Positions 28,061-58,520 of a DNA stretch of 64,000 nucleotides are shown piece by piece (within the stretch, counting starts at the first letter, position 1; each line of letters begins with the position of its first letter). The notes beneath the pieces were generated by a model. It ran no database searches and was not told the DNA's origin. It worked only from the letters and a program-made list of their open reading frames with translations. The stretch spans positions 104,162,610 through 104,226,609 of the forward strand of contig NC_133934.1 of assembly GCF_031877795.1 (NCBI RefSeq), in the 5' to 3' direction. Made by a program: the position numbers and the translations under genes. The DNA is from Strix aluco (lineage: Eukaryota; Chordata; Aves; Strigiformes; Strigidae).

Positions 28061-28990
28061 AATACCAGCACAAACATTTTAGCCAGCTTTCAATAAAACC
28101 CTTTCTGGAAGCCAAGCTAAAGTTCACTCTTATGGTCTAAATCCGCACCACATTCCCAGTGTAACCCTACCTCTTTTGCATTGTTTCTCGGAACTGTGTG
28201 CTCAGATTTGTTTGTAAATGAGAAACTGCATTTATGTGTATAAGCACAGAAATACTGAAGGTAATAGGTTCAGAAGTTTTAAACCATATTTGTCCCTGGA
28301 GAAACCATCCACAGTTTTTTAAAGAAAGTTGTGCGGTTATTAATATAGGAAGCTGGTCCTGATAGTGGTTTGTGTCTTCTATGGTGCTGCAGCATATTTC
28401 AAATAGAAAGTGATTTTTAATTTACAATACCAATACATTAATAATTCATCTATGATTATTTGTTTATTTAAAATGAATTTTCCATTCAGAACTTTTCAAC
28501 TATTTGGTCTTGCAACTAGATTTAACAGGAGTGGAATTTATAACAGATAAATTATTTTTTTCTTTTGATAGTCACAATTTACTAGTGGAAGAGAAAGGTT
28601 AAAAACTACAAGTTAAAAGGGCACCTTATTCAAATCCCATGGAAGCCCCCGTCTTCATCCCAAATTGTGTGCATGCAAAGAATAAACAAACCCTTCAAAT
28701 GTGCAGAACAACGGGATGTTGTTTGCTTTATTTTTCTAAGTTACTTTTCATCTATTACTCCTATTATAAGTGGAGGGTGTTTGTACGTAGGTGAAGAGAC
28801 ATACTGTGTGGCTTATACGCTGATATCCAGAAACTAGAAGGCTGTTCACAGTACACTGGATGGTACAGACAGATGTCGAACAAATATCTGCAGGTTTTGA
28901 AACTGAACAGAAGCATCTGGACTGAGTTTCCTAAATTGCTGAGCAGTTGCTGAGTTCGTAGATACAGGCACCAATCTATGAACTTGTGCC
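28061..28990. other. AT-rich block between CpG islands
   Basis: There is no gene. It is an AT-rich segment between two CpG-rich regions. It includes homeodomain-type TTAATAATT and a forkhead-like TGTTTATTTA around 28435-28470. It is a plausible conserved non-coding element by position; this is inference. Confidence 0.4.
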
Positions 28991-28999
28991 CAAGCCCCA

Positions 29000-31900
29000 C
29001 CTCGGCCCCCTCTTCACCCTGCCTGTGCCCAGCGACCGGCAGCAGGTCTTTGCAGCTGAAGGGTCACCTGCCTCGGTCAGGGACTGACCCGGTACCGGGA
29101 AGTCGGAGAGCTGCAGTAACCTCCCGCTGCACTGCAGGGAGCTTCTGACTCGGCCCCGAGGTTTGCCTGATTTGGGATAAGCACTGACCTTTGTCGTGCA
29201 GAGAAGCCCTGGTACAGGGGTGCGGAGGAGTTGCTATAGCAGCATCTCCAGCAGGAGCTATACTTGGAGATCTTGCCTGCAAACTTTGAAGGCCTTGGCA
29301 TCACCTTTCTTCCCATCATATAGGTCCTAGTCTCCCACAAGCAGCAGGAAAAGCCCACACCTCCTCCCAAAACGCTTCCGTTTCCCTTGGCCCATTGCTG
29401 AGCACCTTCTGCCTATTGAGTGGTCTGAGATGATGTAACACTCTCCGAGGAAAAATGTCCCAAATGGGGATCTCTCAGATTTCATCGCTGGGGAGGAGGA
29501 ACACTGTCAAGGGAAACACCGGTAAGGCCGGGGGGATGAAGCACGCAGCAGTTCCGGGGCGGTGGTGGGAGCGGGCGGCGAGCAGAGCCCGCAGTGACAC
29601 GGGGCAGAGCCGGTGGCACCGGGATGTCCCGAGGGAGTCGGAGTCGGGGCCAGGCAGCGAACAGCCCCCACTGCCTGTCGGCGTGGAGCCGCCCATGGCC
29701 GCTGAGACGACGCCTCGGCGCTTAGCGCAGGGCTGTACACAGCGAAATTCCCTCACTTTCCTCCCTCCAGCCCCGCCACGGAAAGTAATCCTAGGGCAGT
29801 GCACGGACTGCAAAGGCCGGATCTGGCTCTGCAGCCTGGAAACTGTCCCCATCGGAGATGCTCCGGGGCTTCCTTGCCAGGAGTGGGGCGCTTCTGCAGC
29901 CCAGGCGCTGGTCCTGCTGCGCCCTCTCCCTGGGGGGTGGCCCGGGATATGGCGCTGGAGGTGGGCAGCTGCCGGGGGGGCCAAGGGATCGCCCCGACGT
30001 GCCGGGCTGCTGGCTGCAGGCCGGCCCTCTCCCGCAGCCCGCAGGCTGGATGCGTGTCTCGGCAGGGGAGGGGGTGGGGGTGGTGTGTGGTGTTCCTTTA
30101 GAGGACAGTTACAGGCTCTGGGGCTCCGACATCAGCGCTCGCGGTTCCTGGAAAAGGGGGGGCTGCAAAATCACAGCACAACGGGGGAAGCCAAGATGCC
30201 CCTCAGCGCCGTGGCTGGCTCTGCATCGTCCCTGCGTTACTCGTTATTACTGCCTCTGGCAGAAAACCCTCGGAGAAGCCACTCTTAAATGGCGTTTTCT
30301 GACGGCGCCAGAAGCCCGAGGAAAAAAAATAAGAATCCGCCGCGCCGAGCCGGCATCTGCCTCTCCCCGGGAGCGGAGTCACATTAGGTGGACAGTGACG
30401 AGGTGCAGCGGTCTTCTTCCCTCGAAATAGCCGCTCTTCTCCAAGGGAAAAAAAAAAAAGAAAATGTTTACAACACTATTCTGTATTAAACGTTGCTGAG
30501 TCTCAACGCTGTAAATGCGCTGGGTGGGTTTTATCCTCTCACTTACTGTACCGCAGCTGCGGGAGAGAAATATTTTGCAAACGAAATCGAGATGTCCGGT
30601 GCAAAACGCGTTCGCCGAGCTCTGCACGGCCAGGGCCAGCGGCCCCCCGGCGGCAGCGGGCGGCCCTAACCCGGTGCCGCCGGGATGCGGCTCTCGCGGG
30701 CGGCCGGAGCCCTCCCGCCCCCCCGGGCCGGGCCGGGCGTTCGGCGGAGAAGCGACGCCGCGGGCTGCTGGGGACAATTACAATCCGGCGCTTGGAGGGT
30801 ACGCAGCGTGGGTGAAAGGACACTTTCTTTTCCACGCGTGGTGTGAGCGGGCAGGGCTCGACCCCGCATCCGCCGTGTAAAAAACACCGAGTTTCACCGC
30901 AGAAACTTTAGGCGGGGGAGGCAGAAATTTGCGTTTGCTTTATAAAAAACCAGCAACCGACAGTGAGCTCCGCGCCCGATTACGTCTTTGCTATTTCACG
31001 TCGCAAATCATTTGTTTTCACGTGCATCAGTAACGTCATCGGCCCTTTGGGGAGCGGGGTGAGAGGCGCGAGGCTGGGGTCCCCCCGCGGACAGAGCGTC
31101 TAGCGCAGCTGCGCACCCGCGCAAGGCAGGAGGGGATGGGGCGGGGAGAAAGGGCAGCTCGGCTCGCTTCGCGTCTCTTTTTTCCCCCCGTTTTATTCTC
31201 ACAACGAAAGAAAACACTCAGAGCCGGAACGGTCGAGTTTCTCCAGGCTTTAAAACATTAAAATGTTACAAATCTTTCAGCGTAGGCCAAAAAGCTTGCT
31301 TTCTTTCATATAAACATGATCGCATTTCCTACCCTATCAGGAAAAAAACCCCAAACCCTCCGTGTTTTGTGACTATATAAAGCAAGGGGTGACGAGGTTT
31401 TGGAAGACAACGCTAAAAGCCCGTTTGCTCTGGAAATGCCTCCAGCCCAGACTCCGTCCTGGCGCGCCCGCGCCCTGCGTGTCCCACCTTCCCCCCGTCG
31501 CCACCTGGGCTGGCTGCCGCGGTCCGTGAGCCGCAGCCACCCGTGTCCCCGCCTGCAGACGAACCTCAGGTCATCGCGGATGTATCTCCTTCCAGGAGCA
31601 ACAGGGCATCAGCGAGTATAATGCATAGGGTGAAGGCATCCCTATCCACATTTTTGGATAAAATGTTTATGCACACGTAAAGCTACAGGAACTGAAAACC
31701 CTCAGAGAGAAAGGATGGAGGGGAAAAGGGCGCGCTTTCAAACCTGATCAGGAAGGACCGCCACCGCCGTTCAGTCCGAAAGACAAATATTTAGGGGGCC
31801 GGTTTAACCGTGGTAAAGGATTAGCGGACACAAAGTCAAGTGAAGAAACTTCCTCCCCGGCGGAGACACCTGCGGGAGGGCAGCCCGGGCCGTTGGCCGT

Positions 31901-32470
31901 TGCCCGCCGCCCCCCCCCCCTCGGCTCACTCCGCGGGACGGCACGGCCGCAGCGAAGGAGAAGCCCCTCTGGCAGCCAAGCCCCCCCCCACCAAAGAGGC
32001 GAGGAAGGGGATCATTATTGTTCCCCTGGAGTTCCGGAGACATTCGTTATAAATCGTCAGACGAAGGTAGAGCCCCGAGGTGTGCGGGAGAGCGAGGCAG
32101 AGCCGCGCTTGGCTTGTAGCTGCCTCTCGTACAAAGACAGCCAGGAGATAAGCAGGCACGGACCTGAGCCGCTGGGCTGGCGCGCTCCTCGGTTCCCGCT
32201 GCCCCCGGGTGTGCCGGGCCCCGCCGGTGCGAGCGGGAGCTGGCGGCCTGCCATCCCCCTGCTCGGCCCCCTCCCCGGCACCGAGTGGGGCACCCCCAGC
32301 GACACCCCGAAACGCTGCCTGGCGTGAGCAAACAGTGCTGCCCCTCACCTTGGCTTGCAGCGAGTCCCCTGCTCCCTCCCACCTGCGGCGGCACGGAGGA
32401 GCCTGCGGGGGTTTGCACACGTGTGCGCACCGGTGTGTGGGCGATCTCGAACGAAAGCCACGAAGAAAAA
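29000..32470. promoter_or_regulatory. CpG-rich cluster 2, 7-10 kb upstream of PAX9
   Basis: A nearly continuous zone of CpG-rich DNA (densest at about 29.5-30.1, 30.5-31.2, 31.4-31.6 and 31.85-32.45 kb). Open frames up to 277 codons are present on both strands, but they overlap, are arginine/proline/glycine-rich and contain no known domain, so I do not call them genes. A donor-like ACCG/GTAAGG lies at 29518-29526. Expected role: unmethylated regulatory DNA of a developmental gene. Confidence 0.65.
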
Positions 32471-32579
32471 CAATGACTTTCGAAGTCAGACTTTCTGCTG
32501 TGTGTCCAGGAAGACGACAGAGCTACCAGGAGTCTCTCAAACGCTTCTGGTTCCTTGAAAGCACCTCGAAAATGCAATT

Positions 32580-32990
32580 ATTCCTGTAGGTGGCACTGGT
32601 ACTAGGTGTTGCAGAAGCGAAGGCAGAAATGGAGAAAATTGCCTAGGAATTCCCAATTGGTTCCTATAATTTAATGCAGAACAATAGAGGTATTTTTTTC
32701 ATTTACTCTAAATTTATGTAACATGTGACAAATGAAAACCTGATTGCTTTATTAGAACAAAATATGCTTTTAAAATCTGGCCCTCTGTAGCTTTATGGCC
32801 TGGTCCATGAGAATTGTCTATTTCCCTATATGTCATTAAACAAATCCTAGTGCAAAGAGAAATTAACTCAGCACCGCTCATTCAAGTCAAATGTTTGCAC
32901 CAGGAAAGCCCTAATGAGACACTGTCTGGTTTCCAGAGGGGTTGCTAAGAACAAGTGGCGGCAAAGTTATTAAATCTGACCAAGCAACTA
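32580..32990. other. AT-rich block between CpG islands
   Basis: Short AT-rich interval with no gene. It contains GGTTCCTATAATTTAATGC-type sequence and may be a conserved spacer element. No specific site is supported. Confidence 0.4.
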
Positions 32991-32999
32991 ACACATCAT

Positions 33000-33800
33000 T
33001 AAGACACACCGCCTCAGCGCCGCCCCCCACCCCCCCACACCCCCCCCGCCCCAAGCCTGCCAACCTCGATCTGAATATTCAAGAGAGGGTGGAAGGAGCA
33101 GGACGGTGGCACCGCCGCCGTGGGCCGGGTGGGACGCCCCCCGCCCCGGGGGCTGGGCTGGGGGCGCAGCCCCGGGGCTCGGCAGCGGGGGGAAGCGCGG
33201 CGAGGTTTGGCGGGGAAGCTCCGTCCGCGGGGGCGTCGTTAACCCCCGGCTCTTTGCCCGTTTTCGCGCTATTGTACACTCATTTCACCTGTTCATCCGT
33301 CTTCGATGTACTCCCGTGAAGTGCGGGTGCCTGCTCTGGCCTGCACTGCAGAGGATCTGCTACGGACCTCAGACGGGAGGGGCAACTCGGACAAGGCAGC
33401 CGGGTCGGTCTGTCCCCTCCTCTCTCCTGGGAAGAGGCCAAATGTCCGGAGGCACTCGCCACGGGTCGCCTGAGCTTTTACAGACCTTGCCAGCTCCTCC
33501 TGCCACCAGGCCGGGGGGCAGCTCCCCGCGGCACTCCTGGGGACTGAGAGCCCCGGTCGGGCCGGGCGCTGGGAGCCGTCCGGCGCCGAGCGGCGGGGAG
33601 CCGCTGCCCGAGCCCAGGCGAGGAGCTTGTGCTCCGGCCAAGCCGCCGAGACAACCCGACACTACCTGGACATTTTCTAACCTCTGAAACGGAGCTTCCC
33701 TGCTCCTGCACGGCAGGAAGGAGAGTTGCAGGAGGTTGTGTCCTTGCCCCAAAAGCACGACACTCAAAAGCCTTGCGCCTTGATTTCTCGCTATGTTCCG
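33000..33800. promoter_or_regulatory. CpG island 3
   Basis: GC-rich, CpG-dense segment beginning with a C-rich tract (33023-33052) and running to about 33.75 kb. It lies immediately upstream of the candidate exon at 33812. Open frames here are compositional. It could be an alternative upstream promoter for PAX9 or for a non-coding transcript. Confidence 0.55.
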
Positions 33801-33811
33801 TTTCCCTTCAG

Positions 33812-33876
33812 CTTTTGGAGTCTGCCAACGCCAAGGGGACTCCAAGACCTGACTGTGTTTTGACCGTCACTGCTTC
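33812..33876 (+). other. Candidate 65-nt non-coding or alternative 5' exon
   Basis: A pyrimidine-rich acceptor (GTTCCGTTTCCCTTCAG, AG at 33810-33811) is followed 65 nt later by a donor with perfect intronic consensus GTAAGT (33877-33882). The exonic bases before the donor (TTC) are not consensus. The segment lies in the AT-to-CpG transition about 5.4 kb upstream of the PAX9 start codon and on the same strand. It could be an alternative 5' UTR exon of PAX9 or part of a non-coding RNA. There is no transcript evidence, so this is a prediction only. Confidence 0.22.
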
Positions 33877-33882
33877 GTAAGT

Positions 33883-34290
33883 ACTCAGGAAATGTTCAGA
33901 CATGACTTCTTTCTACCCGATGAATCTTTGTTAAACAAAACTTCATCCTATTACATTTCCGTTCTCCGTCTTGTCCCTGACGTCAAATCAATTTGTTAAA
34001 ATTGAAATCACACACTCACACATGACACTGCCTCCCCTCCACCCCTCAGCTTGTTTGAGGACGGAACAAAATAAAAAAAAATTTTGTGGGAATTTCGGAG
34101 TTGTTGCGAGTATTTCCATGCACGTTTGAGTATTATATTAATTCAATTAACGTAAAAATATCCCCTCATGGATTCACATGTACTTTTGTACATGAACGCA
34201 AGCGCATCGGCGTGTGATTTTTAGAGAGCTAAAATAAGGCAGTGAACAGCAATAAGAGACGCGACATCTACATCGGCAACGTGTCCCAGC
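33883..34290. other. AT-rich block between CpG islands
   Basis: No gene. Contains a run of A near 34070 and TTAATTCAATTAAC around 34137-34151, a homeodomain-like site pair. Function unknown. Confidence 0.4.
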
Positions 34291-34299
34291 ACCATTCCC

Positions 34300-36400
34300 A
34301 CAAAGCCTTTTTCCCCCGAAGAGGGGAGAGCAAGTGGACAGCCAGGCCTGCCCCTGCGGGAGGGCGGGGGACGGGACCCCCCAAGGAACTCGGGGGCTGC
34401 GGGGAGGCGGCGATCCCTGCCTGCGGCCGCACGCTGGCTAAAGGGGGCATCTCCCCTGAAAATCCCCCCTCTCCTTCGCAGCCGCTTCCAAGCAAGCGTC
34501 TGGGGAGGTTTGTGAGAAGTGCGCTTGGCCCAGGCTACGCGGGAGGGACAGCACACCCGAGACCTGGGGGTCAGGCCGGGTATTTTGGAGCCCGCAGGCT
34601 CGAAGGGGGAGCGGGAGCGGTGGATCTCTCCCTTCTCTCTCTCTCTCCCTCCTTCCCTCCCCGGGGAGCGCGGGGTGGCCGGGACCGGCCCCGCACCTCC
34701 ATCCCGCGCCCTGCCGAGGCATGGTGCCCTCTCCAGCCTGCTGGGCTCAGCTATTTTGTCGCATAAGGAAATGCACGTGGCCGCCGGTGATACGTGAAGG
34801 CCCCTTCAGTCTGAATTTGGTTCCTTACATGCCTCGCAGAAAATGGGAGCGATCCCGGGAGATCCCGTGGGCTTTTATACGCCCGCGTGTAGGAATAGCT
34901 CTGTGCAAAACGAAAGCCCCATTTCAAAGCTCCGTGGCTCTCATCTCTCTCTACATCACACATTCCTCCGGGATGGGTCACCTCCAACCACAGGCACGGT
35001 TATCTCTAGGTTGTCGCTGCCCTTCCACCTGCCTCTGCCCGCTTTTCCCTGCCTTTCTTTCGGAGTTGTCCAAAAGCTTCTCCGACACACCCACAGCGTT
35101 GCCCCCTCACCCCTGCTCCGGCTCCAAGGTGCTCTTTGCCTTCCAAACTACCCCATCCTTCCCGGGGGGGAATTTCGCGGCTCTACGCCTCGCGGCAGGA
35201 GCTGGGGAGGAAGACAGGGCAGCTGCGATAGTCTGCGACACCCCCACGTCTGTGTGGCTCTAGCCTCCGCCACCCCAGACGCACACCTTCCCCACACCAC
35301 CTCGAGAAACCCGACCACCCGACTACACACACACGGGGGGGGGGCCTTTGCCCTTCGGGGAGGTTCGGGGGAGGCTTCTACTTACAAAATGTATTGCCGT
35401 ATGAGCATCTTTCTGCCTTAGCAGCTCCTCAGTAGCCTCCTCCCTTCGGGAAAAGAGAAGGATTTAGCTTCCTTCCAAAAAAAAAAAAAAAAAAAATCCT
35501 TAAAAATCTGCAGTTTCAAAGAGGGGCTGGTGGGGTGCGCCGCGTTTTATTTGGCTGCTTTCTTCCTACAGTGGGAGAGCGGAGGCAGCTGAGGACCGGC
35601 GAGGCACTACATCCCGCGCAGCCCCTCCAGAAAGGCCCTCATGGAGGCCGGGCTCTCTCGGAGGGCGGCTCAGGGAGGCAGGAGCCGGGCACGCCGAGGT
35701 GAGCACGGCGGCGCTCGGGGTCTCGGCCGCCTCCCAGACCGGAGCCCGGCCGGAGGGGCGGGACGCCGCCGCGCCGGGACCCCGCTCCCAGCTGCGGGAG
35801 GGGCTCAAGAGAGCCCGGCGGCTGGACACTCTCTGGAGCCCCCCCCGGCCCCGGGAAGCACCGGGGAAGGCCCTCATGGGCAGCGGGAGCCAGGGGCTGC
35901 CAGCCGCCGCCTCGCCAGTACCGGCCGCGCAGCCGGTTTCGTGGAGGACAGAGGGCGAGAGAGCCGGGTTTGAGGGAAGGGCGAGGCGGGGGAGCGGCCT
36001 CTAGCTCCCCTCTGCGGTGCCCCGGTGTCGGGGGGAGGCAGGCAGAGGCAGTGACCCTCCGAGAGACACTGGCTACCGGCACCCGGGGCTCCGGCAGCAT
36101 CGTGCGAGACGGCACAGCTCGCTCGCTCTCTGCGTCACGGAGGGGAAGGAACGGGAGGGGAAAGCCGGCTCCTGGCTGGCCCTCGCCTCTTTCAGCCGCC
36201 CTCGCCCCCCGCTTTGCTTCGCCCACCCGGAGGACCCTGCGGTGGGGGCGCGGGTGCGTGCCGGGGCGGCCGCCGGCGGAGAGGCCCGCACCTCGGGGCG
36301 AGCCCCCTGCCCGGCCACGGATGCCCTTCCCCGCGTGGATAAGCCCCGACCCCGCGCCCCCCGCCCTCCTCTCCTTGTCGCCTTTCCCCTCCGATCCTTC
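34300..36400. promoter_or_regulatory. CpG-rich cluster 4, 3-5 kb upstream of PAX9
   Basis: About 2 kb of strongly GC- and CpG-rich DNA, most dense at 35.55-36.35 kb. It is interrupted by an A20 run at 35477-35496. Open frames of up to 195 codons on both strands overlap each other and have low-complexity R/P/G/A composition, so they are treated as non-coding. Confidence 0.65.
35477..35496. repeat. A20 homopolymer
   Basis: Twenty A residues inside an otherwise GC-rich region. A simple repeat. Confidence 0.85.
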
Positions 36401-36690
36401 AATGATTTCCTACCTGAAAAAAAAAATTAATCTTTTTGCCAGGCAGGTCAGAAGCGATCAACAGGCTGTTGTATATTACAATGTTTTCATATTCCTCTCG
36501 GCTCCCCCTGCCCTCTACCGACTCACTGTAGATGTGACCTTTGGTATTTCAGCCCACACTCAGCAGTTGAATGGAAACAAGTTGAGCACGTTCACTTCTG
36601 ATAAACATTATCCTTAAACCACTGGAGACCCGAGCAGAGTAAACGAGCTTTTCCGACAGGACCACATCAGGAACACACATTGAGACAGGG
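36401..36690. other. Short AT-rich spacer between CpG islands
   Basis: No gene. It contains an 11-bp palindrome AACAGGCTGTT (around 36460) and AATTAATC. It has the look of a conserved regulatory spacer, but this cannot be tested by reading. Confidence 0.35.
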
Positions 36691-36699
36691 AAAGAAACC

Positions 36700-37420
36700 A
36701 AATATCCAGGAGATCAGAGGCGGGCTCGGGGGTGGAGGGGTGGGAGAGGGAAGGAGGGGGAACAGGCAGGTTGGAGGACACGGCGGAGGGGGGAGAAAAG
36801 GGCACAACTGTGAACTCAACAGGCACAGATGGGGAGCGAAGCTGCCCGGGCAGCGTGGGAGAGCAGCGCAGGGTCACGCCCGAGCATCCCAGGGACCCTG
36901 GGGGAGCTGCAGGGGCACGGAGCGGGGCCGGGAGCCGCGGGGCCGAGCTTACACCAGCCGTGCGCCCAGAGACGGCCCCCGGCCGCACGCCGCCGGCCCG
37001 GGCTGAAGCGGCGGGAGGGGACGCGTGTGCGAGGCGGCCGGGCGCGGGCAGGGCGCGGGCAGCCCAGGCTCTACCGGGCGGGGAAGCACGGCTGCCGGGA
37101 GAGCAGCCTGGCCCGGGGTCCCTCTGGCGACTCTGCTTCGGGAAGAAGCACGCTGTTGATGCGGATCGGAAGTTTTACGGACGAACACCCCCTCCCATTG
37201 TTTAATTACATTATTAACTTAATTAAAGGCTGGATCCGGGTATCGCTAGTTCAGTGCCTCCTGCCTTAAAAATATCCAAAGCAGGTCAGCTCACAACAGC
37301 GAAAAGGATTCCGGCTTCAGCAAATGCCTGCGAGTATTGCCTGCGCGGCTCGCCAGCGCTCTCGGCCGACGGCATGTCCGCGGGGGGCGGTGGTGGTGTG
37401 GGGTGTTCCCCTTTGCCAGA
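36700..37420. promoter_or_regulatory. CpG island 5, about 2 kb upstream of PAX9
   Basis: GC-rich DNA with high CpG density at about 36.83-37.14 kb, followed by a homeodomain-type AT cluster at 37.2 kb and another CpG-containing stretch to about 37.4 kb. No protein motif occurs in its open frames. Confidence 0.6.
37201..37226. promoter_or_regulatory. Cluster of TAAT-type homeodomain sites
   Basis: TTTAATTA, ATTATTAA and TTAATTAA follow one another within 26 bp between two CpG-rich stretches about 2.1 kb upstream of the PAX9 start codon. This is a dense set of core homeodomain recognition sequences. Occupancy is inferred only. Confidence 0.35.
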
Positions 37421-38280
37421 GGTAACTTTATCTAGGTCGAGGAAGCACCACGATTTACGAGTGTGATACTATGAGTGGGCAACTCACGTTTCTGAAATAA
37501 CTACAAAACTGCCATAGAAAAGTTGTTGTTGTTGGGTTGTTTTGTTCGTTTGCTTTAAAAAAAATCCCTGTGGAGGAAACAGAAGTATCCGCCGATATTC
37601 CGATCAGCTAAAGAGCTACCTGCGAAAGAACCACGATCGCCTTCTTTCCACCACGTCCAAAAAGTCTACAACATGCCATTAATTTCTGGGCGATCTCCTG
37701 CAACATCCTACTTATTCCTAACTACGCACGCCCATTGCGATATGTACAGGCTCTGAAATCTAGCTCAATTAATCTGATTTTTTCTAAAAATATCTTACAA
37801 TCATTTCAATTAAAATAATATTTATACAGGGTTCATGCACACATCAGCGACATAAATTTCATATTTTACTCGCTGATATTTCGTGCACTCCGGTCACCGC
37901 ATTATTTCTTTTCACATCTTTATTTAATTTATAGAGCCTGTACCTTCGGGACTCTATTTAAAAACAAAACAAGAAAAAAAGAATCTCAGAAAGAAAAAAT
38001 AAAGAAAACCACGATAAATTGTTGATTGGAGCTGGGAAGCCCATGATCTCTGTGTGCAACATGATGTACGTGGGATGTATGTAAGAGGCACAGACACAAG
38101 CTCACAGATCAGGATCCGTACACCTAACGCCAAATCAAACACTTCTTCCACATATACAAACACGCCTCGACCCACACATACTTTAATTCCTACCAGCTTT
38201 GTCTGTTTTTCTTTTAACTGTTAATATATAGCAGTGCTTTTGGTAAAGCTGAAATCAGCTGCGAGGCGTTGACATTTTAC
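37421..38280. other. AT-rich upstream block with inverted repeats
   Basis: There is no coding potential. It holds an exact 11-bp inverted repeat (GTACAGGCTCT at 37744-37754, AGAGCCTGTAC at 37933-37943). Inside it is an 8-bp inverted repeat (ATCAGCGA at 37843-37850, TCGCTGAT at 37870-37877). By position, between the last upstream CpG island and the PAX9 promoter island, it is a good candidate for a proximal regulatory element. Confidence 0.45.
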
Positions 38281-38382
38281 AGTCAAGCGCGGTGCAATGT
38301 TCAGTGGGGGGGTTAAACCAAAAGCGGAGCCGGTCTCTGATGGCCGGAGAACATCCGCGTCCCGATGCGCGGCCGCCGCAAG

Positions 38383-38421
38383 CCCCGTCCCGTCCCATCC
38401 CGTCCCGTCCTGTCCCCTCCC
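38383..38421. repeat. (CGTCC)n pentamer repeat
   Basis: Imperfect tandem CGTCC units (CCCGTCCCGTCCCATCCC and continuation). The minus strand has at least four GGG runs at regular spacing, so a G-quadruplex (or i-motif on the + strand) is possible about 0.9 kb upstream of the PAX9 start codon. Confidence 0.75.
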
Positions 38422-39281
38422 GGGGCGAGCGAAGCTGCAGCTGATTTCCCGACCGGTTTGTGGTTTCCACCAAAAATGACTCAATTCCCACCGCTCCCAG
38501 CCTTCTCGTACAACACCCATGAAATATTCGTTAGCGCAAAAGTGCTTTATTATAACAACGCGACGGAACACAAGGAAGAACTTGTCTCCCGCGTGGGCAA
38601 AGCCAACGCGGGGAAACCGCGCGTGTGTCACGACATCGCTCGGCTTCCGACAGGGAAAGGGGGAACCTCTCTGCGAGCCCCGACGCCCCCCCCTCCACCC
38701 CCGGCCGCTTGCGCTGGGAGAAGGGCCGGGGAGGGCGGCGCGGGGGCCCGGCCCGGTCCTGCGGGGGGCTGCGTGCTCCCCCCCCCCGGCCGAGGGGTGC
38801 CCCGCCGCCCTGCCAGCCCCGCTCAGCACCGCCCCAGCACCACCTGCACTTACCGCCGGGCAGGTACGCCATGGCCACTTCGAGGGCAGCGGGGACCCAG
38901 GTGCCGAGCGCGCCCGCGGGGGAGAGCGGAAGGGCGGCCAGCGCCGCGCTGTCCGTCATCGCCCCTGGCCACTGGGAGGACGGCTGGGCGGTGGGGCCGC
39001 CCCCGGAGGCGGGCTCGGGGGCGCGGTGGGCGGTGGCGCCCGGCCCAGCCCAGCCCTGCCCACGTTGCCCTGAGGTTGAAATGCAGAAGTCAAGGCTCTC
39101 TCGCCGGGAAGCAGATTTCCTTGTGGCCCTTTTTCCCTCACGCCCCTGCTACCTCCTCGGTGGCGACCAGAGAGCCTCGGGGGCTAGTGCAGCCGGGAGC
39201 GCAGGAGGCCCGGAGCCTGTCTCTGGGCGTAGGTCTCCGTTCGGGATTTAGGGCAGCCCCAGAGGTGTCCCGCTCAGAGGA

Positions 39282-58172
<18,891 letters not shown>

Positions 58173-58520
58173 TGCAGGAGGCGGTCCAGGACCACCATGA
58201 GCCTGCTGGCTGGTCGTCCCCTGAGCCTGGCTCATGGACTTCTCTCTTCGTGCTGGTGATACCTGGCATTTCTTCTCATGACTTGTCTCCCGTAAGGCTT
58301 TTGGGATTGAAAGAGCTGAAGACAACATCAGAAACTGAGAGAAGTGTGGTGTTGCGCTCTTTAAGTAAAGACCTTGCGTCCCTCAAAGGGCTTGTGGAGC
58401 CTTGTTCCACTCTCTCCTGGTCAAACCACATGTATTTATTCTTAATCATCACAGACTTTCTAAATGTGCAATTGTTATTAAGATTTGTGTAAAAATCAAT
58501 AAAGAAAAATCACCACAGAA
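58173..58520 (+). other. PAX9: PAX9 3' UTR, minimal form
   Basis: Non-coding sequence after the PAX9 stop up to just past the first AATAAA (58498-58503). Further downstream hexamers mean that the real 3' UTR may be longer. The first part is G/C-balanced, then AT-rich. Confidence 0.55.
58498..58503 (+). terminator. PAX9: First PAX9 polyadenylation signal candidate
   Basis: Canonical AATAAA, 326 nt after the stop codon. A clear GU-rich downstream element is lacking, so usage is uncertain. Confidence 0.45.

Noticed and set aside
29455-30288. 277-codon plus-strand frame with an internal GTAAGG donor-like site
   Set aside because: No recognisable domain, competing frames on both strands, GC-rich island. 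The donor-like site has no credible partner exon.
1-39000. NKX2-8 or another NKX2 homeobox gene, expected by synteny upstream of PAX9
   Set aside because: No homeodomain (for example a WFQN motif) appears in any open frame in this part; the gene should lie to the left of the window.
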